From: CAZDCZ01 sp964504155
GTDB taxonomy: Bacteria > Bacteroidota > Bacteroidia > Bacteroidales > UBA12077
DNA length: 64,000 bases
NCBI GenBank assembly: GCA_964504155.1
Contig: CAZDCZ010000002.1
Location: forward strand, 10,355-74,354
Direction: 5' to 3'
Shown here: positions 37,801 through 48,000 of the stretch, piece after piece
Numbering within the stretch: the first letter of the stretch is position 1
Layout: each line of letters starts with the position of its first letter
Notes under the pieces: generated by a model
Database searches by the model: none
What the model was told of the DNA's origin: nothing
Seen by the model: the letters and a program-made list of their open reading frames with translations, nothing else
Position numbers and translations under genes: made by a program

Positions 37801-40027
37801 TGTAACAGCAAGTAATTCTGATGGAGCCTTAACCTTTGTTTTTACCTCAGATGGTTCCGTAACAAAATCAGGCTGGGAAGCAGAAATATCATGTGTAGAC
37901 GCTTACGATGTAACATTCGTAGTAAGCGATGTATATGGATTTGTAAATGGAGCGACAGTTAGCTTTAACGGAGAAGAAAAATCTACAAATGCAAGCGGCG
38001 AAGCTGTATTTACAAATATTATAGAAGGCGACAATCTTCCATATATTATATCTGCATTGGGACACGAAGAATATAGTTCTAACTTAAATCTCTTAGGAGA
38101 TATTACAGAAACAGTAGATTTAGTATTAAGTACTTACGATATAACATTTAATGTATTCGACGAAGATGGAACAACACCATTAGATGGTGATGTAACATTT
38201 AACGGAAGTACCTTGTCAACAACAAACGGAACAGTTACTTTTGTAAGTGTCCCATACGAGCTTGGTAAGTCTTATTCTGTAGACGTTCCATTATACGAGC
38301 CATATAATGGAAGCATTGATGTAGATGCAGAAAAATCCGAAGATGTTACAATGACACTAATAACATGGGATGTTACTTTTGTAGTAGACGATGGAACCGA
38401 CCCAATAGTAGGAGCCATAATAGAATTTAATGGCGAAGAGTTAGCTACCGAGGCCTCGGGTGAAGTAATCTTTACTCATGTACCCCCAGGTCCAAAAGGC
38501 GACTTTCCTTATACAGTAAGAAAATCAGGCTATGGGAATGAATCAGGAATAGTTTCGGTTACAAATTCTAATGTTACAGTACCAGTAACAATGACAGTCG
38601 GTACTGCTACATATAAAGTAAGCTTTAATGTTACAGATGGAGTAAATCCTATCGAAGGAGCAAATGTAAACTTTAATAGCGAAGATGTACTAACTAATTC
38701 CGAAGGTTATGCCGAATTTTTAGAGGTAAGTGAAGGAACAGATTTAACATACACAGTTTCTAAGATAGCATATTTTAATTCAACCGGAACAGTTGATGTA
38801 GCAGGAGCTAATGTTAGCGAAGATGTATTGTTAACAATAATACCTTACGATGTAACATTTATAGTTACCGATGGAACAAATCCTATAGAAGGAGCAAGTA
38901 TAAACTTTCATGGCGAAACCTTAACAAGTAATGCAAGTGGAGAGTGTGTATTTGTTGATATCGATCCGGAAGCAACTCTTACTTATATAATAACTAAACT
39001 TGGTTTCGATGATGTGTCGTCAAGTTTAGACGTTGTAGATCAGGATGTAACAGAGAATGTAACAATGAATGTTTCTACTTATGATATTACTTTCGATGTG
39101 CGCGAAGATAAAGGAGCAACCTTAAATGCCGATGTAAGCTTTAACGGAACTACTCAAACATGTGTAAACGGATTAACAACATTTACCGATGTAGAGTATG
39201 GTTTAGCACAGGAATATAGTGTTGAAACAGATGGATATGAATCAATAACAGATGCAGTAGATGTAAATGCTAATAAAACAGTAAATGTTAGAATGTTGAT
39301 AATAACCTACGATATAACATTTGCTGTAACCGCCGAAGATGGCACAACACCTGTAGAAGCCGAAGTAAGCTTTAATGGAATAACTCAAACAGCTACAGAA
39401 GGAACAACAATTTTTACAGGAATAGAGTACGAATTGGCAAAATCGTTTACAATGTCTGCAGAAGGATTTTACGATACAACAGCAACTATCGATGTTGATG
39501 CAAATAAAACAATAGAAGTATCAATGAATCATATTTGTTATTCAGTAAGCTTTAATGTAGAAGATGTTGACGATAATGCTCTTGAAGGAGTAAACGTATC
39601 GTTTAATTCAACCAATCAGTTAACAGATTCTGAAGGAAGTACAACATTTACAGATGTAATTCCTGGCGACGGATTATCTTATACATTAACAAAAGATGGA
39701 TATAACGATATTACAAGTAGTCTAAATCTTACAAATAGCAATGTGTCGCTTAATATTACTATGACTTCTTCTGTTGGAATAGAATCGTTATCTGATTTAG
39801 GTATTAGTATTTATCCGAATCCTGCATCTAATTTTGTTAATATTGTTAGCGATAACCTAGGAAGTTTAAATGTATCATTTACAGATATATCAGGAAAAAC
39901 TGTATTGCAAACACTTGTTGAAAATAGAAAAACTGTTCTCGATATTTCTGATATTTCTTCTGGTATATATATAATAAATATTAAATCTGGAAAGAAAATT
40001 TATAAAATGAAATTTATAAAACAATAA
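34814..40027 (+). CDS. Gingipain R-like C25 cysteine peptidase, type IX-secreted, 1737 aa
   Basis: The ATG at 34814 is preferred because it begins directly with a signal peptide (MKKNILRFKLIIIGILII); an in-frame ATG 17 codons upstream adds an improbable polar head. After a C25 propeptide the catalytic domain closely follows Porphyromonas RgpB: GIASDQGG, NYVGHGSDYSW with H439, FDVACVNGNF with C472, then IIASTINQSWAPPMDGQDEM and WTIFGDPSLLVRTK. The gingipain IgSF-like domain follows (about 585-660). From 36793 on, the gene is nearly identical to its upstream neighbour (CUB-like domain, eight beta modules starting at residue 1031). The last about 70 residues (sorting domain, NPASNFVN to IYKMKFIKQ) diverge again. 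Arg-type specificity is plausible but unproven. Confidence 0.92.
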   Translation: MKKNILRFKLIIIGILIISINNVFANSYSDKNKIELLNSKNGKIVVKLNTKSFSKSIVNTPRGEAYIFNADNFSMILKKGAPALPKFTKSIIIPDMANMQVKIVDSKYTEIENVNIAPSKGNLYRDKDPNTIPYVYGKEYDANQNYPGELAELSDPYILRDYRGQTINFYPFQYNPLTKKLRIYSELTVELVENKNVISTINVFNRTKLKEKVNSEFDNIYKNHFLNYSTEGKYTVIEDEGNMLIIAPAEYMSAMSDFVAWKKQRGLAVELVQYSTVGSTATDVETYVENYYNANGLTFLLLIGDAEDIPSMNKSGDSDAAYGHIVGNDSYAEVFVGRFSAESVADVQTQVMRVIHYERDITTADTWFETAVGIASDQGGVGQGDDDESDAEHMDNIRTDLLNYGYSTVDQSYDDYGATASDVANSVNTGRSLINYVGHGSDYSWVSTGFEISDVNSLTNENKLPYIFDVACVNGNFHGQTCFAEAWMRATNNSNPTGAISIIASTINQSWAPPMDGQDEMDDILVESYVENIKRTYGGIAINGCMHMNDEYGADGAEMTDTWTIFGDPSLLVRTKNPSDLSISHNDAIFIGSEQFVVNGNEDAFVSLTIDGEIIGTAKIQGGSATVSFDALTEPGNMKVTVTGYNKIVYIADVEITPANTPYITLDSYVIDDASGNVNGLVDFAETLNLDVTLKNVSDTYDALNVETTLSTSDANVSISDATETYGTIAASGSLAKVGAYNISINNDVEDQHVLNFDLTITGEDASTNSYTWNSNINLTVNAPVLEIGDMTIDDSATGNNDGILDPGETATVNVVTTNSGHADITNVVGVLTIEGGSSPYLTIDNGTTSAYPLVIDEEGIASFEVTADAGTPVGTPVDMDINLTGGTSNQYSDMNGKVIIIGEIPEYTIDQEGTVSTCVGLFYDSGSSTEEYSNSENYTMTFESATVGKNIQANFINFDVESNATCNYDKLSIYNGTSSSADLIGEYCGTTSPGVVTASNSDGALTFVFTSDGSVTKSGWEAEISCVDAYDVTFVVSDVYGFVNGATVSFNGEEKSTNASGEAVFTNIIEGDNLPYIISALGHEEYSSNLNLLGDITETVDLVLSTYDITFNVFDEDGTTPLDGDVTFNGSTLSTTNGTVTFVSVPYELGKSYSVDVPLYEPYNGSIDVDAEKSEDVTMTLITWDVTFVVDDGTDPIVGAIIEFNGEELATEASGEVIFTHVPPGPKGDFPYTVRKSGYGNESGIVSVTNSNVTVPVTMTVGTATYKVSFNVTDGVNPIEGANVNFNSEDVLTNSEGYAEFLEVSEGTDLTYTVSKIAYFNSTGTVDVAGANVSEDVLLTIIPYDVTFIVTDGTNPIEGASINFHGETLTSNASGECVFVDIDPEATLTYIITKLGFDDVSSSLDVVDQDVTENVTMNVSTYDITFDVREDKGATLNADVSFNGTTQTCVNGLTTFTDVEYGLAQEYSVETDGYESITDAVDVNANKTVNVRMLIITYDITFAVTAEDGTTPVEAEVSFNGITQTATEGTTIFTGIEYELAKSFTMSAEGFYDTTATIDVDANKTIEVSMNHICYSVSFNVEDVDDNALEGVNVSFNSTNQLTDSEGSTTFTDVIPGDGLSYTLTKDGYNDITSSLNLTNSNVSLNITMTSSVGIESLSDLGISIYPNPASNFVNIVSDNLGSLNVSFTDISGKTVLQTLVENRKTVLDISDISSGIYIINIKSGKKIYKMKFIKQ
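36793..39823 (+). repeat. 3,031-bp near-identical direct repeat, copy 2
   Basis: Second copy of the block at 31348-34378. It starts at the shared TACTCCATACATTACC just after the Ig-like domain and ends at CCGAATCCT of the sorting domain; flanks on both sides are unrelated in detail. No indel separates the copies. Confidence 0.93.
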
Positions 40028-40034
40028 TAAATAT

Positions 40035-40093
40035 AGTCCATTTCGAAAAGTTAATAGGATTAATGATGATGAGTTTTTCGGAATGGGCTTTTT
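40035..40093 (+). terminator. Hairpin terminator after the gingipain R-like gene
   Basis: 15-nt arms (40035-40049 and 40075-40089) pair with two G-T pairs around a 25-nt loop and run into a T tract, starting 8 bp after the stop codon. Confidence 0.75.
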
Positions 40094-40335
40094 AAAAAAG
40101 TATTATTAAAATTTAGTGTATGTAAAATTATGTATCCTAATTGATTACTTAGAAAGTTTTGTATATTAATAAAAATTTAGTAGATTTATAATATATTTTT
40201 ATAATGTTATGAATAGTAGTATGTAGCTGTAATTGAAAATTCCAAATATATGACTGTTGTAGATAGCAATAGAATTATATTAGTAATTTATAGTTAAAAA
40301 TTGAATTAATATTAACCCTTAAAAATTAATTAATT
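40094..40335. other. AT-rich spacer before the first adhesin gene
   Basis: Together with the terminator this spacer is 308 bp. It is very AT-rich, contains no ORF with coding character and no promoter matching the full consensus; TTTTG at about 40156 is the only -33-like element. It ends with the A/T-rich leader typical of this array (ttaattaattATG). Confidence 0.5.
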
Positions 40336-43300
40336 ATGAGAAAACAAATTACTTTGTTAATTACTTTTCTTCTTGTTGCATCTTTTTCCTTTGGTCAGAA
40401 TTGGCAATCGGTTAAAAAGGTAAACAATGAGAAAAATTTAAATCCTAAAAAAATCGAAAGAGGAATTAATCCTTATCGAAATTCTATTGATGGGATAAAA
40501 GTGGTAAATAAGGCTAAAAATAAAAAAGGAGTATATCAATACTCTCCTGCTGATAGTCCTGGTAGTGGGAATTATTCTAGCAATACTTTTGCCGAATTAA
40601 GCTGGACAACCATTACGGTTTCAGAAATCGAAGTTGTTAATCAAGTACAGATTGATTATACATGGGATACAGACTCCTATGCTTCCGAGGGTTCATTTCA
40701 TTTAAAATCACCTAATGGAACTTCAGTTGTTATTGCTGCCGGAGAAGGTGATGGTACTTACTCTGTTGTATTAACAGATTTTAATAATGAAGCAACAAAT
40801 GGAGATTGGGAATTATGGATTGAAGATTCATATGGTGATGGTGGACATCAGGCTACCAATATTACTTTCTCAATAACTACACCTGTTGCTAACGATGCCG
40901 GAATATCTGAATTAGTAAGTATCGATGAAGATGCAATAAATTACGAAGGCGATAAAGATATTATCGTTAGTATGAAAAACTTTGGAACACAGAATTTGCT
41001 TTCAGACTCTATTGCATGGGGATATATTGCAGGAGAAGATACTACATATATGCCTGCTATTGAATGGACAGGTGATCTTGCTCAAGGCGAAACCGAAGAA
41101 ATTAATTTAGGTACACTTACTCTTGAAGCTAATGTCGAATATCAAATTGGTGCTTGGACACATTATCCAAACGGTGTAGCTGACGAAAATTCTGCTAACG
41201 ATACTTCCGGAGTAGATTTTCATGCTTATAAAAAAGGTGTCCTTTTAGAATCTTTCGAAGGAACGACATTCCCCCCTGCCAACTGGACTACAATAAATAA
41301 CGATGGAGGATCTAAAGAATGGGAAATATCCTCTTCATATTCATACAACGGAATGCAATCTGCTAGTGTTGGCTACGAGAAGCCTAACGACGACTGGTTA
41401 ATTACTCCTAAGCTTATTGTTGCCGAAGGCGATATTTTGAGTTTCTGGGCTATAAGTACTTCCTCGTATTTTCAAGAGGATTTTAATGTGCTTGTTTCAA
41501 AAACCGGAAAAAACATAGAAGATTTTACTATTTCATTAGAAGAAGTTATTGCACATCCAAATACTTGGACCGAACATGCATATACTTTAACAGATAATGC
41601 AAATATTTCTGCCGGCGACAGCATTTATGTTGCAGTGCAATGTGTATCAAACGATCAATTGCGTTTAGTTGTTGATATGTTTAGTGGTCCTATGCTTGCA
41701 AGTGTTAAGGATAATGACCTTGCTGTTGACGAGGTAATTACCTCATTAATTAAGCCGGGAGAAGATAATCAACTTAAAGCAATTGTAAGTAACCATGGAA
41801 TTATCGACCAAACTTCTATAGATATTACATTTAAAATAGATGGCGAAGAAGTTGGTTCTATAATTGTTGATGAATTAGCTTATATGGAATCCGATACTGT
41901 TGCTATTACTTGGACGACTCCAAGCGATATAACTTCTTATAATCTCGAAGTTTCTGTTGATGAAGACGATAATAACGATAATAATATTTTAAGTTCTGAA
42001 ATTTTTGCCCTTGCTGAAATTGCAGGATACTTAATGGATTTAGAAGATGATAATTTAATGAGCATCAATCTTCCTAATTCACAAGATCTTAATCTTGTAT
42101 CTTCTTATGGAACTTCTATATATGCTGGCACATGGGCTAATGGTAAATGGTACGGAGTTACGAAAAATAACGATTTAGTTACTATAAATTATAATACCGG
42201 AGCTGTTACAGAAATTGCTACTTTAGAATTAGGTTCGGTTACTGGTATTGCTTACGATTGGACTACCGGAACAATGTATGCTGCAGATTATGATAGTGGT
42301 AATGGAGTGTCATTATTATATACTGTTAATATAACTACTGGTGAAGTGCAAAGAGTAGGATTAGGTAGCACACCTGGAATTAATATAAATTTAGCATGCG
42401 ATCTTGATGGTAATTTATTTGCTACAAATCTCGACGACAATTTATATTCTATTAGTAAATTTGCTGGTACTGGTACTGCTATTGGTGAATTAGGTATAGA
42501 TATTAACTATGCTCAAGATATGGAATTCGATCATGAAAATGGTGATGTATTATATGCCCCTGCTTATACCGATAAAGGTGGATTATATGTTATAAACACA
42601 GAAAGTGGAACTGCTACATTACTTGGTGAAATGGATCATGAATGTGCTGGATTTGCTATTCCATATGTTTCTCCTGCTCCTAATGTTGTAGAAATGAATC
42701 CTGCTAATAATAGCGAAGATAATGCTGTTGATACAGATATTCATATTATTTTCGATCAGAATGTCGATTCTGTCGATTTTAGTGGTATAACAATTTCTGG
42801 TGATGTATCTGGTGTTGTGTCAAATATTAGTGCTGAACTTACAGATAGTTTATTAACAATATCTCATGATGCTTTTGCTAACGATGATATTTTTACTATT
42901 ACAATTCCTTCTGGAACTGTTACTGCCGAAGAGGTAAATGCTGAAATAGTATGGTCGTTCGGTACAATAATGCCAGCTCCCGAAGCTCTTACATTTACAC
43001 CTTTCCATGGTGCTACTGGTATTGCTTTAGATGGAGAAATCTCTTTAGTGTTTAATCAAGAAATTAGCGATAATAATCTTGCAGGAATTACTGTAATTAG
43101 TACTACTGATGGTCCTATTGGAGGTCTTAGCGCTATAATTGCTGATGATAATAAAACACTTACTATAGCACATGATGCTTTTATTACTAACGACGACGAA
43201 ATAGCTGTTGCTATTCCTGCAGATGCTGTTGCTAATGAAGATGGCGTTATGAATTTAGATACTTCATGGACATTTACTACTTTATTAGCCGGACAACCAA

Positions 43301-44952
43301 TTGCCGATTCTATTGCTCCTGCTAATAACGAAAGAACTGTTGCTTTAGATGCTAATGTATTAGTTCGTTTTAGTACTGCAATTACTGAGATCGACCTAAG
43401 TGGTGTTACAATTAATGGTCCCGAAGGTGATGTAACTGGTGTTGTTGCAACATTAGCTGATAGTACAGTTAGTATTGCTCACGATGCTTTTGCTAATAAT
43501 AACGATGTATATACTGTTACAATTCCAGGAGATGCTGTTACGGCTGCAGGAGTTAATAACTCTGAAATACAATGGAGCTTTACTACTATTTTAGCTGCTC
43601 CCGAAGTTGTTGAATATTCTCCTATAGACGGCGCAACAAGCATTGCTTTAGATGAAGATATCCTTATCGAATTTAATCAACTTATCGACGATAGTCAGGT
43701 TGATATGGATACATTAATTACCATTATCGGTGAAAACGAAGATACTGTGAAAAATATTTCTGCAAGTATTGCTCCCGATGGTAAAATATATGTTTCTCAC
43801 GACGATATGGAATATAATAATGCTGTATATACAGTTACTATTCCTGCAAATATGGTTCATAATGTTGATTCTGTTATGAATGCCGAAGAAACAACTTGGA
43901 CATTTACAACTATTCTTGATGCTCCCGAAGTAGAAACATTTACTCCGGATAGTGGAGCTGTTGATGTTGCTTTAGATGCTGAGATTTCTCTTCTTCTGAA
44001 TCAGGATCTTGTTGTTAACGATTTAAGTATTGTTACAATATCTAGCGATGCTATGGGACCTGTCGAAAACGTAAGTGGTACGCTTGGAGACGATAATCGT
44101 ACTATTACCCTTGCTCACGATAACTTCTTTACAGTGAATGATGATATATATACTGTTACTATTCCTGCTAGTGCAGTTCAGAATAACGATGGTGTTTATA
44201 ATCAAGATATAGTATGGACATTCCAAACAGTTTATACATACGATATCACATTTAATATTGAAGAAAATAGTGATGCTCTTGCTGATGCTACAATTACATT
44301 CGATGGAAGAGAACTTGCTACAAATAGTCTTGGTGCGGTTGTTTTCGAAGATGTTGTTAAAGCTGACGGTTTAGAATATACTGTTTCTAAAGATGGTTAT
44401 AAAACTAAAACTGCGTATGTAGATGTAACCGGAAATGCAACTTTAGTTGTAAATCTTGAGAAGATTTATACTGTTACATTTAATGTTACTAACGGTACCG
44501 ATCCTTTAGAAAATGCTGTTGTTACATTTAGTGGTAGAACAGATACTTGTTCGGTAGATGGTGTTGCAGAATTTGTTGATGTAAACCCAGGAATGAGTCA
44601 ACCTTATATTGTTGCTCTAGATGGTTATTACGATGCAACTGGTATTCTTGATATAGTTGATCAGAATGTTGTTGAGAGTGTAGTTCTAACATCTACTGTT
44701 GGAATTGAAAATCTTGACGAATTTGGAATTAAGATTTATCCTAATCCTTCTAATGGTGTATTCTATATTAATAATACTAAAGTAAATAATCTTAAACTTA
44801 CTGTAAGAGATATAACCGGGAAAGTTGTTCTTATAGAAGAACTTAACGAGAATGTTTCTAAAGTTGATATTACTGAACAAGCTTCAGGAGTATATTTTAT
44901 CCAACTTGAAAATGGTGAGAAAACATTTAATAGTAAAATTATTATTAAATAG
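40336..44952 (+). CDS. Adhesin-like secreted protein with P-domain, anchor, Big_5 repeats and T9SS sorting domain, 1538 aa
   Basis: Signal peptide about 1-20 (FSFGQ). A proprotein-convertase P-like domain follows (about 90-190, NGDWELWIEDSYGDGG), then a CARDB-like stretch, a cleaved-adhesin/choice-of-anchor J domain (about 302-450, LLESFEGTTFPPANW), a second CARDB-like segment, and a repeated-strand region resembling a beta-propeller (about 560-770). Five Big_5 Ig-like domains (about 780-1298) each end in WSF or WTFT-type strands. Two beta modules shared with the peptidases (about 1302-1455) and a sorting domain (KIYPNPSNGVFYI) complete it. No catalytic domain is visible. An adhesive or matrix role is inferred. 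Parts of its Big_5 DNA are identical to the next gene. Confidence 0.87.
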   Translation: MRKQITLLITFLLVASFSFGQNWQSVKKVNNEKNLNPKKIERGINPYRNSIDGIKVVNKAKNKKGVYQYSPADSPGSGNYSSNTFAELSWTTITVSEIEVVNQVQIDYTWDTDSYASEGSFHLKSPNGTSVVIAAGEGDGTYSVVLTDFNNEATNGDWELWIEDSYGDGGHQATNITFSITTPVANDAGISELVSIDEDAINYEGDKDIIVSMKNFGTQNLLSDSIAWGYIAGEDTTYMPAIEWTGDLAQGETEEINLGTLTLEANVEYQIGAWTHYPNGVADENSANDTSGVDFHAYKKGVLLESFEGTTFPPANWTTINNDGGSKEWEISSSYSYNGMQSASVGYEKPNDDWLITPKLIVAEGDILSFWAISTSSYFQEDFNVLVSKTGKNIEDFTISLEEVIAHPNTWTEHAYTLTDNANISAGDSIYVAVQCVSNDQLRLVVDMFSGPMLASVKDNDLAVDEVITSLIKPGEDNQLKAIVSNHGIIDQTSIDITFKIDGEEVGSIIVDELAYMESDTVAITWTTPSDITSYNLEVSVDEDDNNDNNILSSEIFALAEIAGYLMDLEDDNLMSINLPNSQDLNLVSSYGTSIYAGTWANGKWYGVTKNNDLVTINYNTGAVTEIATLELGSVTGIAYDWTTGTMYAADYDSGNGVSLLYTVNITTGEVQRVGLGSTPGININLACDLDGNLFATNLDDNLYSISKFAGTGTAIGELGIDINYAQDMEFDHENGDVLYAPAYTDKGGLYVINTESGTATLLGEMDHECAGFAIPYVSPAPNVVEMNPANNSEDNAVDTDIHIIFDQNVDSVDFSGITISGDVSGVVSNISAELTDSLLTISHDAFANDDIFTITIPSGTVTAEEVNAEIVWSFGTIMPAPEALTFTPFHGATGIALDGEISLVFNQEISDNNLAGITVISTTDGPIGGLSAIIADDNKTLTIAHDAFITNDDEIAVAIPADAVANEDGVMNLDTSWTFTTLLAGQPIADSIAPANNERTVALDANVLVRFSTAITEIDLSGVTINGPEGDVTGVVATLADSTVSIAHDAFANNNDVYTVTIPGDAVTAAGVNNSEIQWSFTTILAAPEVVEYSPIDGATSIALDEDILIEFNQLIDDSQVDMDTLITIIGENEDTVKNISASIAPDGKIYVSHDDMEYNNAVYTVTIPANMVHNVDSVMNAEETTWTFTTILDAPEVETFTPDSGAVDVALDAEISLLLNQDLVVNDLSIVTISSDAMGPVENVSGTLGDDNRTITLAHDNFFTVNDDIYTVTIPASAVQNNDGVYNQDIVWTFQTVYTYDITFNIEENSDALADATITFDGRELATNSLGAVVFEDVVKADGLEYTVSKDGYKTKTAYVDVTGNATLVVNLEKIYTVTFNVTNGTDPLENAVVTFSGRTDTCSVDGVAEFVDVNPGMSQPYIVALDGYYDATGILDIVDQNVVESVVLTSTVGIENLDEFGIKIYPNPSNGVFYINNTKVNNLKLTVRDITGKVVLIEELNENVSKVDITEQASGVYFIQLENGEKTFNSKIIIK
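43342..43440 (+). repeat. 99-bp identical tract shared with the next gene (copy 1)
   Basis: Identical to 47264-47362 (offset 3,922 bp), inside a Big_5 domain that begins about 40 bp upstream with GCTAATAACGAAAGA in both genes. Flanking DNA is similar but no longer identical. Confidence 0.85.
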
Positions 44953-44963
44953 TAAAATATTTT

Positions 44964-44991
44964 GATACGACTGAAATTTTTCAGTCGTATC
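44964..44991 (+). terminator. Hairpin after the first adhesin gene
   Basis: Perfect 13-bp stem (GATACGACTGAAA / TTTCAGTCGTATC) with a 2-nt loop, 12 bp past the stop codon. There is no run of T immediately after it, so termination is likely but less certain than for the neighbours. Confidence 0.65.
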
Positions 44992-45064
44992 ATTATTATT
45001 TAATTAATAATATAGTAATGAAAATATTTTATAAAAAAACAATAAACTTTTAACTTAAAATATT

Positions 45065-48000
45065 ATGAGAAAAAGAATTACTTTAATTCTGCTTTCAATT
45101 TTTATGGTTGGTTCTTTGTTTGCTCAGGTAAAAAGATTGCCTGCAACAAAAAACTATAGAAAAGTAGATGCGACCGAATATATAAAGGTCAAAAATGAAA
45201 AAAAAGTTATAAATAGTAAAGAAGGAAATCTTGTTGTTCAAGGTTTCGAAGACGCTGTTGATAATTGGCCTGCTGGTTGGGAATCAGCTTCTACATCCGA
45301 TCTTGCTGGAGCAGATTGGACTGCTACCGATTATACTGGTGGTGATAACACTTGGTTTGTTTGTACTCCAGAAAGCTTTAGTGGAGATGGTGCTGATTAT
45401 ATATACGAAGGAGATAAATCTGCTGCAATTGGATATACTGCAGGTAATGAAGGAAATCCAATGCATTGGTTAGTGTCAGAAGAAGTTAATTTACCTTCCG
45501 ATACCGCATTTCTTTCTTTTATGGTATGGTTTAAAAATTCTTCAGCCGATGGTTGGTATACAAAATTTTATGTGCAAATTTTTGCCGACGATGCTTGGAG
45601 TAATCTTTTAACTTGGAACGACGAGACCGAAGATAATGTAAATCTTTACGAATCTGTTGTTGATATTGATTTAGGTAATTATAAAGGAAAATCTGTAAAA
45701 TTTGGTTTTGTATTCGAATATAACGATGGATACCAAATGGCTATAGATAGTATTTCTTATATGAATGTTCCTCCATCTGATGATGCTGGAATATCTAAAT
45801 TTTTACAACCTCTTAGTGGCGTTTACGAAGCTGCTACTAAAGATATTGAAGTAATAGTTAAAAATTATGGAGCCGATACATTACGTACCTGCGATGTAAA
45901 TTGGGCTATAGATAATGGAACCGAAGTAGATGAACAATCTGTTTATAGTTGGTCTGGAGAGTTAGCTCAATTCGAATCAGATACAATTGTATTAGGTGAT
46001 TATAATTTTGCCAATAGAGGTGATTATACTGTTTTTGCTTATACTTCATTACCTAATGGAAACCAAGATGCTAATTCTGTGAATGATACTGTTGAAGTAA
46101 GTCTTTCAATTTACGAAACAGGACAATTGTTTGAAACATACGAAGCAGGAAGTTTTGAAAATGGATGGAGTGCCGAGGATGATTGGATTGTTGGTACTGA
46201 TCAACCGTATATGGGTAGTTATGATGCCCAAGTTACTCAAATGGATGGTGATCCTGCTGCAGAAATGATTACTCCAAAACTTGTTATCGATGGATCTATT
46301 GATGAATTAAGCTTTTTTGCATCTGGTATGAATAATGAGGCTGGATACGGTTCTTCAAAACTGCAAATAATGTATTCTGTTGATAAGGAAAATTGGGAGA
46401 ATGTTGGAGAACTTATTGATTTTGCTGTCGTAGGCGATAACTATAAGAAATATAGTGTTGATTTGTCAAATATCCCTAATGGAGAGTATTTTTTAGCTTT
46501 TTTTGCAACTAGTGATTTTTATTATTACTATTGGGGATATTATTATTCTTCAATATTTATAGATAATGTTGTAGGTCCGTATAGAACTGCTCCTGTTGTT
46601 TCCGATTTTACCCCAGAAGATGAAGAAACTGGTGTTGCATGGGACGCTACTGTTTCTTTAATGTTCGATCAGGCAGTTGATTCTGTTGATTATAGCGGAA
46701 TTACTATTACTGGGGCTACTACCGGAGAACAAGCTAATGTTATTGCAACTATAGATGGTGATAATGGAATTATGATTGCACATGATTCTTTACCTGCTTG
46801 GGATGAAGTATATACTGTTAATATTCCTGCTGGTGCTACTTCTAATGGGGCTTTCGAAAGCGAAGCTTTCTCTTGGACATTTACAACATTATTACCTGCT
46901 CCAGAAGCTGTTACATTTACACCTTTCAATGGTGCTACTGGTATTGCTTTAGATGGAGAAATTTCTTTGGTGTTTAATCAAGAAATTAGCGATAATAATC
47001 TTGCCGGAATTACTGTAATTAGTGCTACTGATGGTCCTGTTGCTGGTCTTAGTGCTTCTGTTGCCGACGATTATAAAACTGTTACTATAGTTCATGATGA
47101 TTTTGTGTCAAATTTAGACGAAATTACTATTGCTATTCCTGCTGATGCAGTAGAGAATATTGATGGTGTTATGAATAAAGATACATCTTGGACTTTTACA
47201 ACTTTAGAAGCCGGACAACCTGTTGCCGATTCTATTGCCCCTGCTAATAACGAAAGAGCTGTAGCTTTAGATGCTAATGTATTAGTTCGTTTTAGTACTG
47301 CAATTACTGAGATCGACCTAAGTGGTGTTACAATTAATGGTCCCGAAGGTGATGTAACTGGTATTGTTGCAACATTAGCCGATAGTACTGTTAGTATTGC
47401 TCACGATGCTTTTGCTAATAATAGTGGAGTATATACAGTAACTATTCCTGCTGATGCTGTTACGGCTGCAGGAGTTAATAACTCTGAAATACAATGGAGC
47501 TTTACTTCTATTATGACTGCTCCAAGTATTGTTGAAACAACACCTGTTACCGATGCTTTATTAGTTAATCTTAATCAGGAGTTAGTAATCGAATTCGACC
47601 AATTGATAGACGATAGTCAGGTCGATATGGATACTTTAATTACTATTATCGGTGAAAACGAAGATACTGTAAAAAATATTTCTGCAAGTATTTCTGATGG
47701 TAAAATATATGTATCTCACGACGATATGGAATATAATAGTGCTGTTTATACAGTTACTATTCCTGCAGATATGGTTCATAATGTAGATTCTGTTATGAAT
47801 GCTGAATATACTTGGGATTTTACTACAATTATGGCTGCTCCGGTTGCCGAATCAGTTAGTCCTGATAGTAGTTCTGTTGATATTCTATTAGATGCTGATA
47901 TTTCTGTTGTATTAACTCAAGATGTTACTGTAAACGATCTTGGAGGAGTACAAATATATAGTGCTGCTAATGGTAATGTAGCAAATATTAGTGCTACCCT

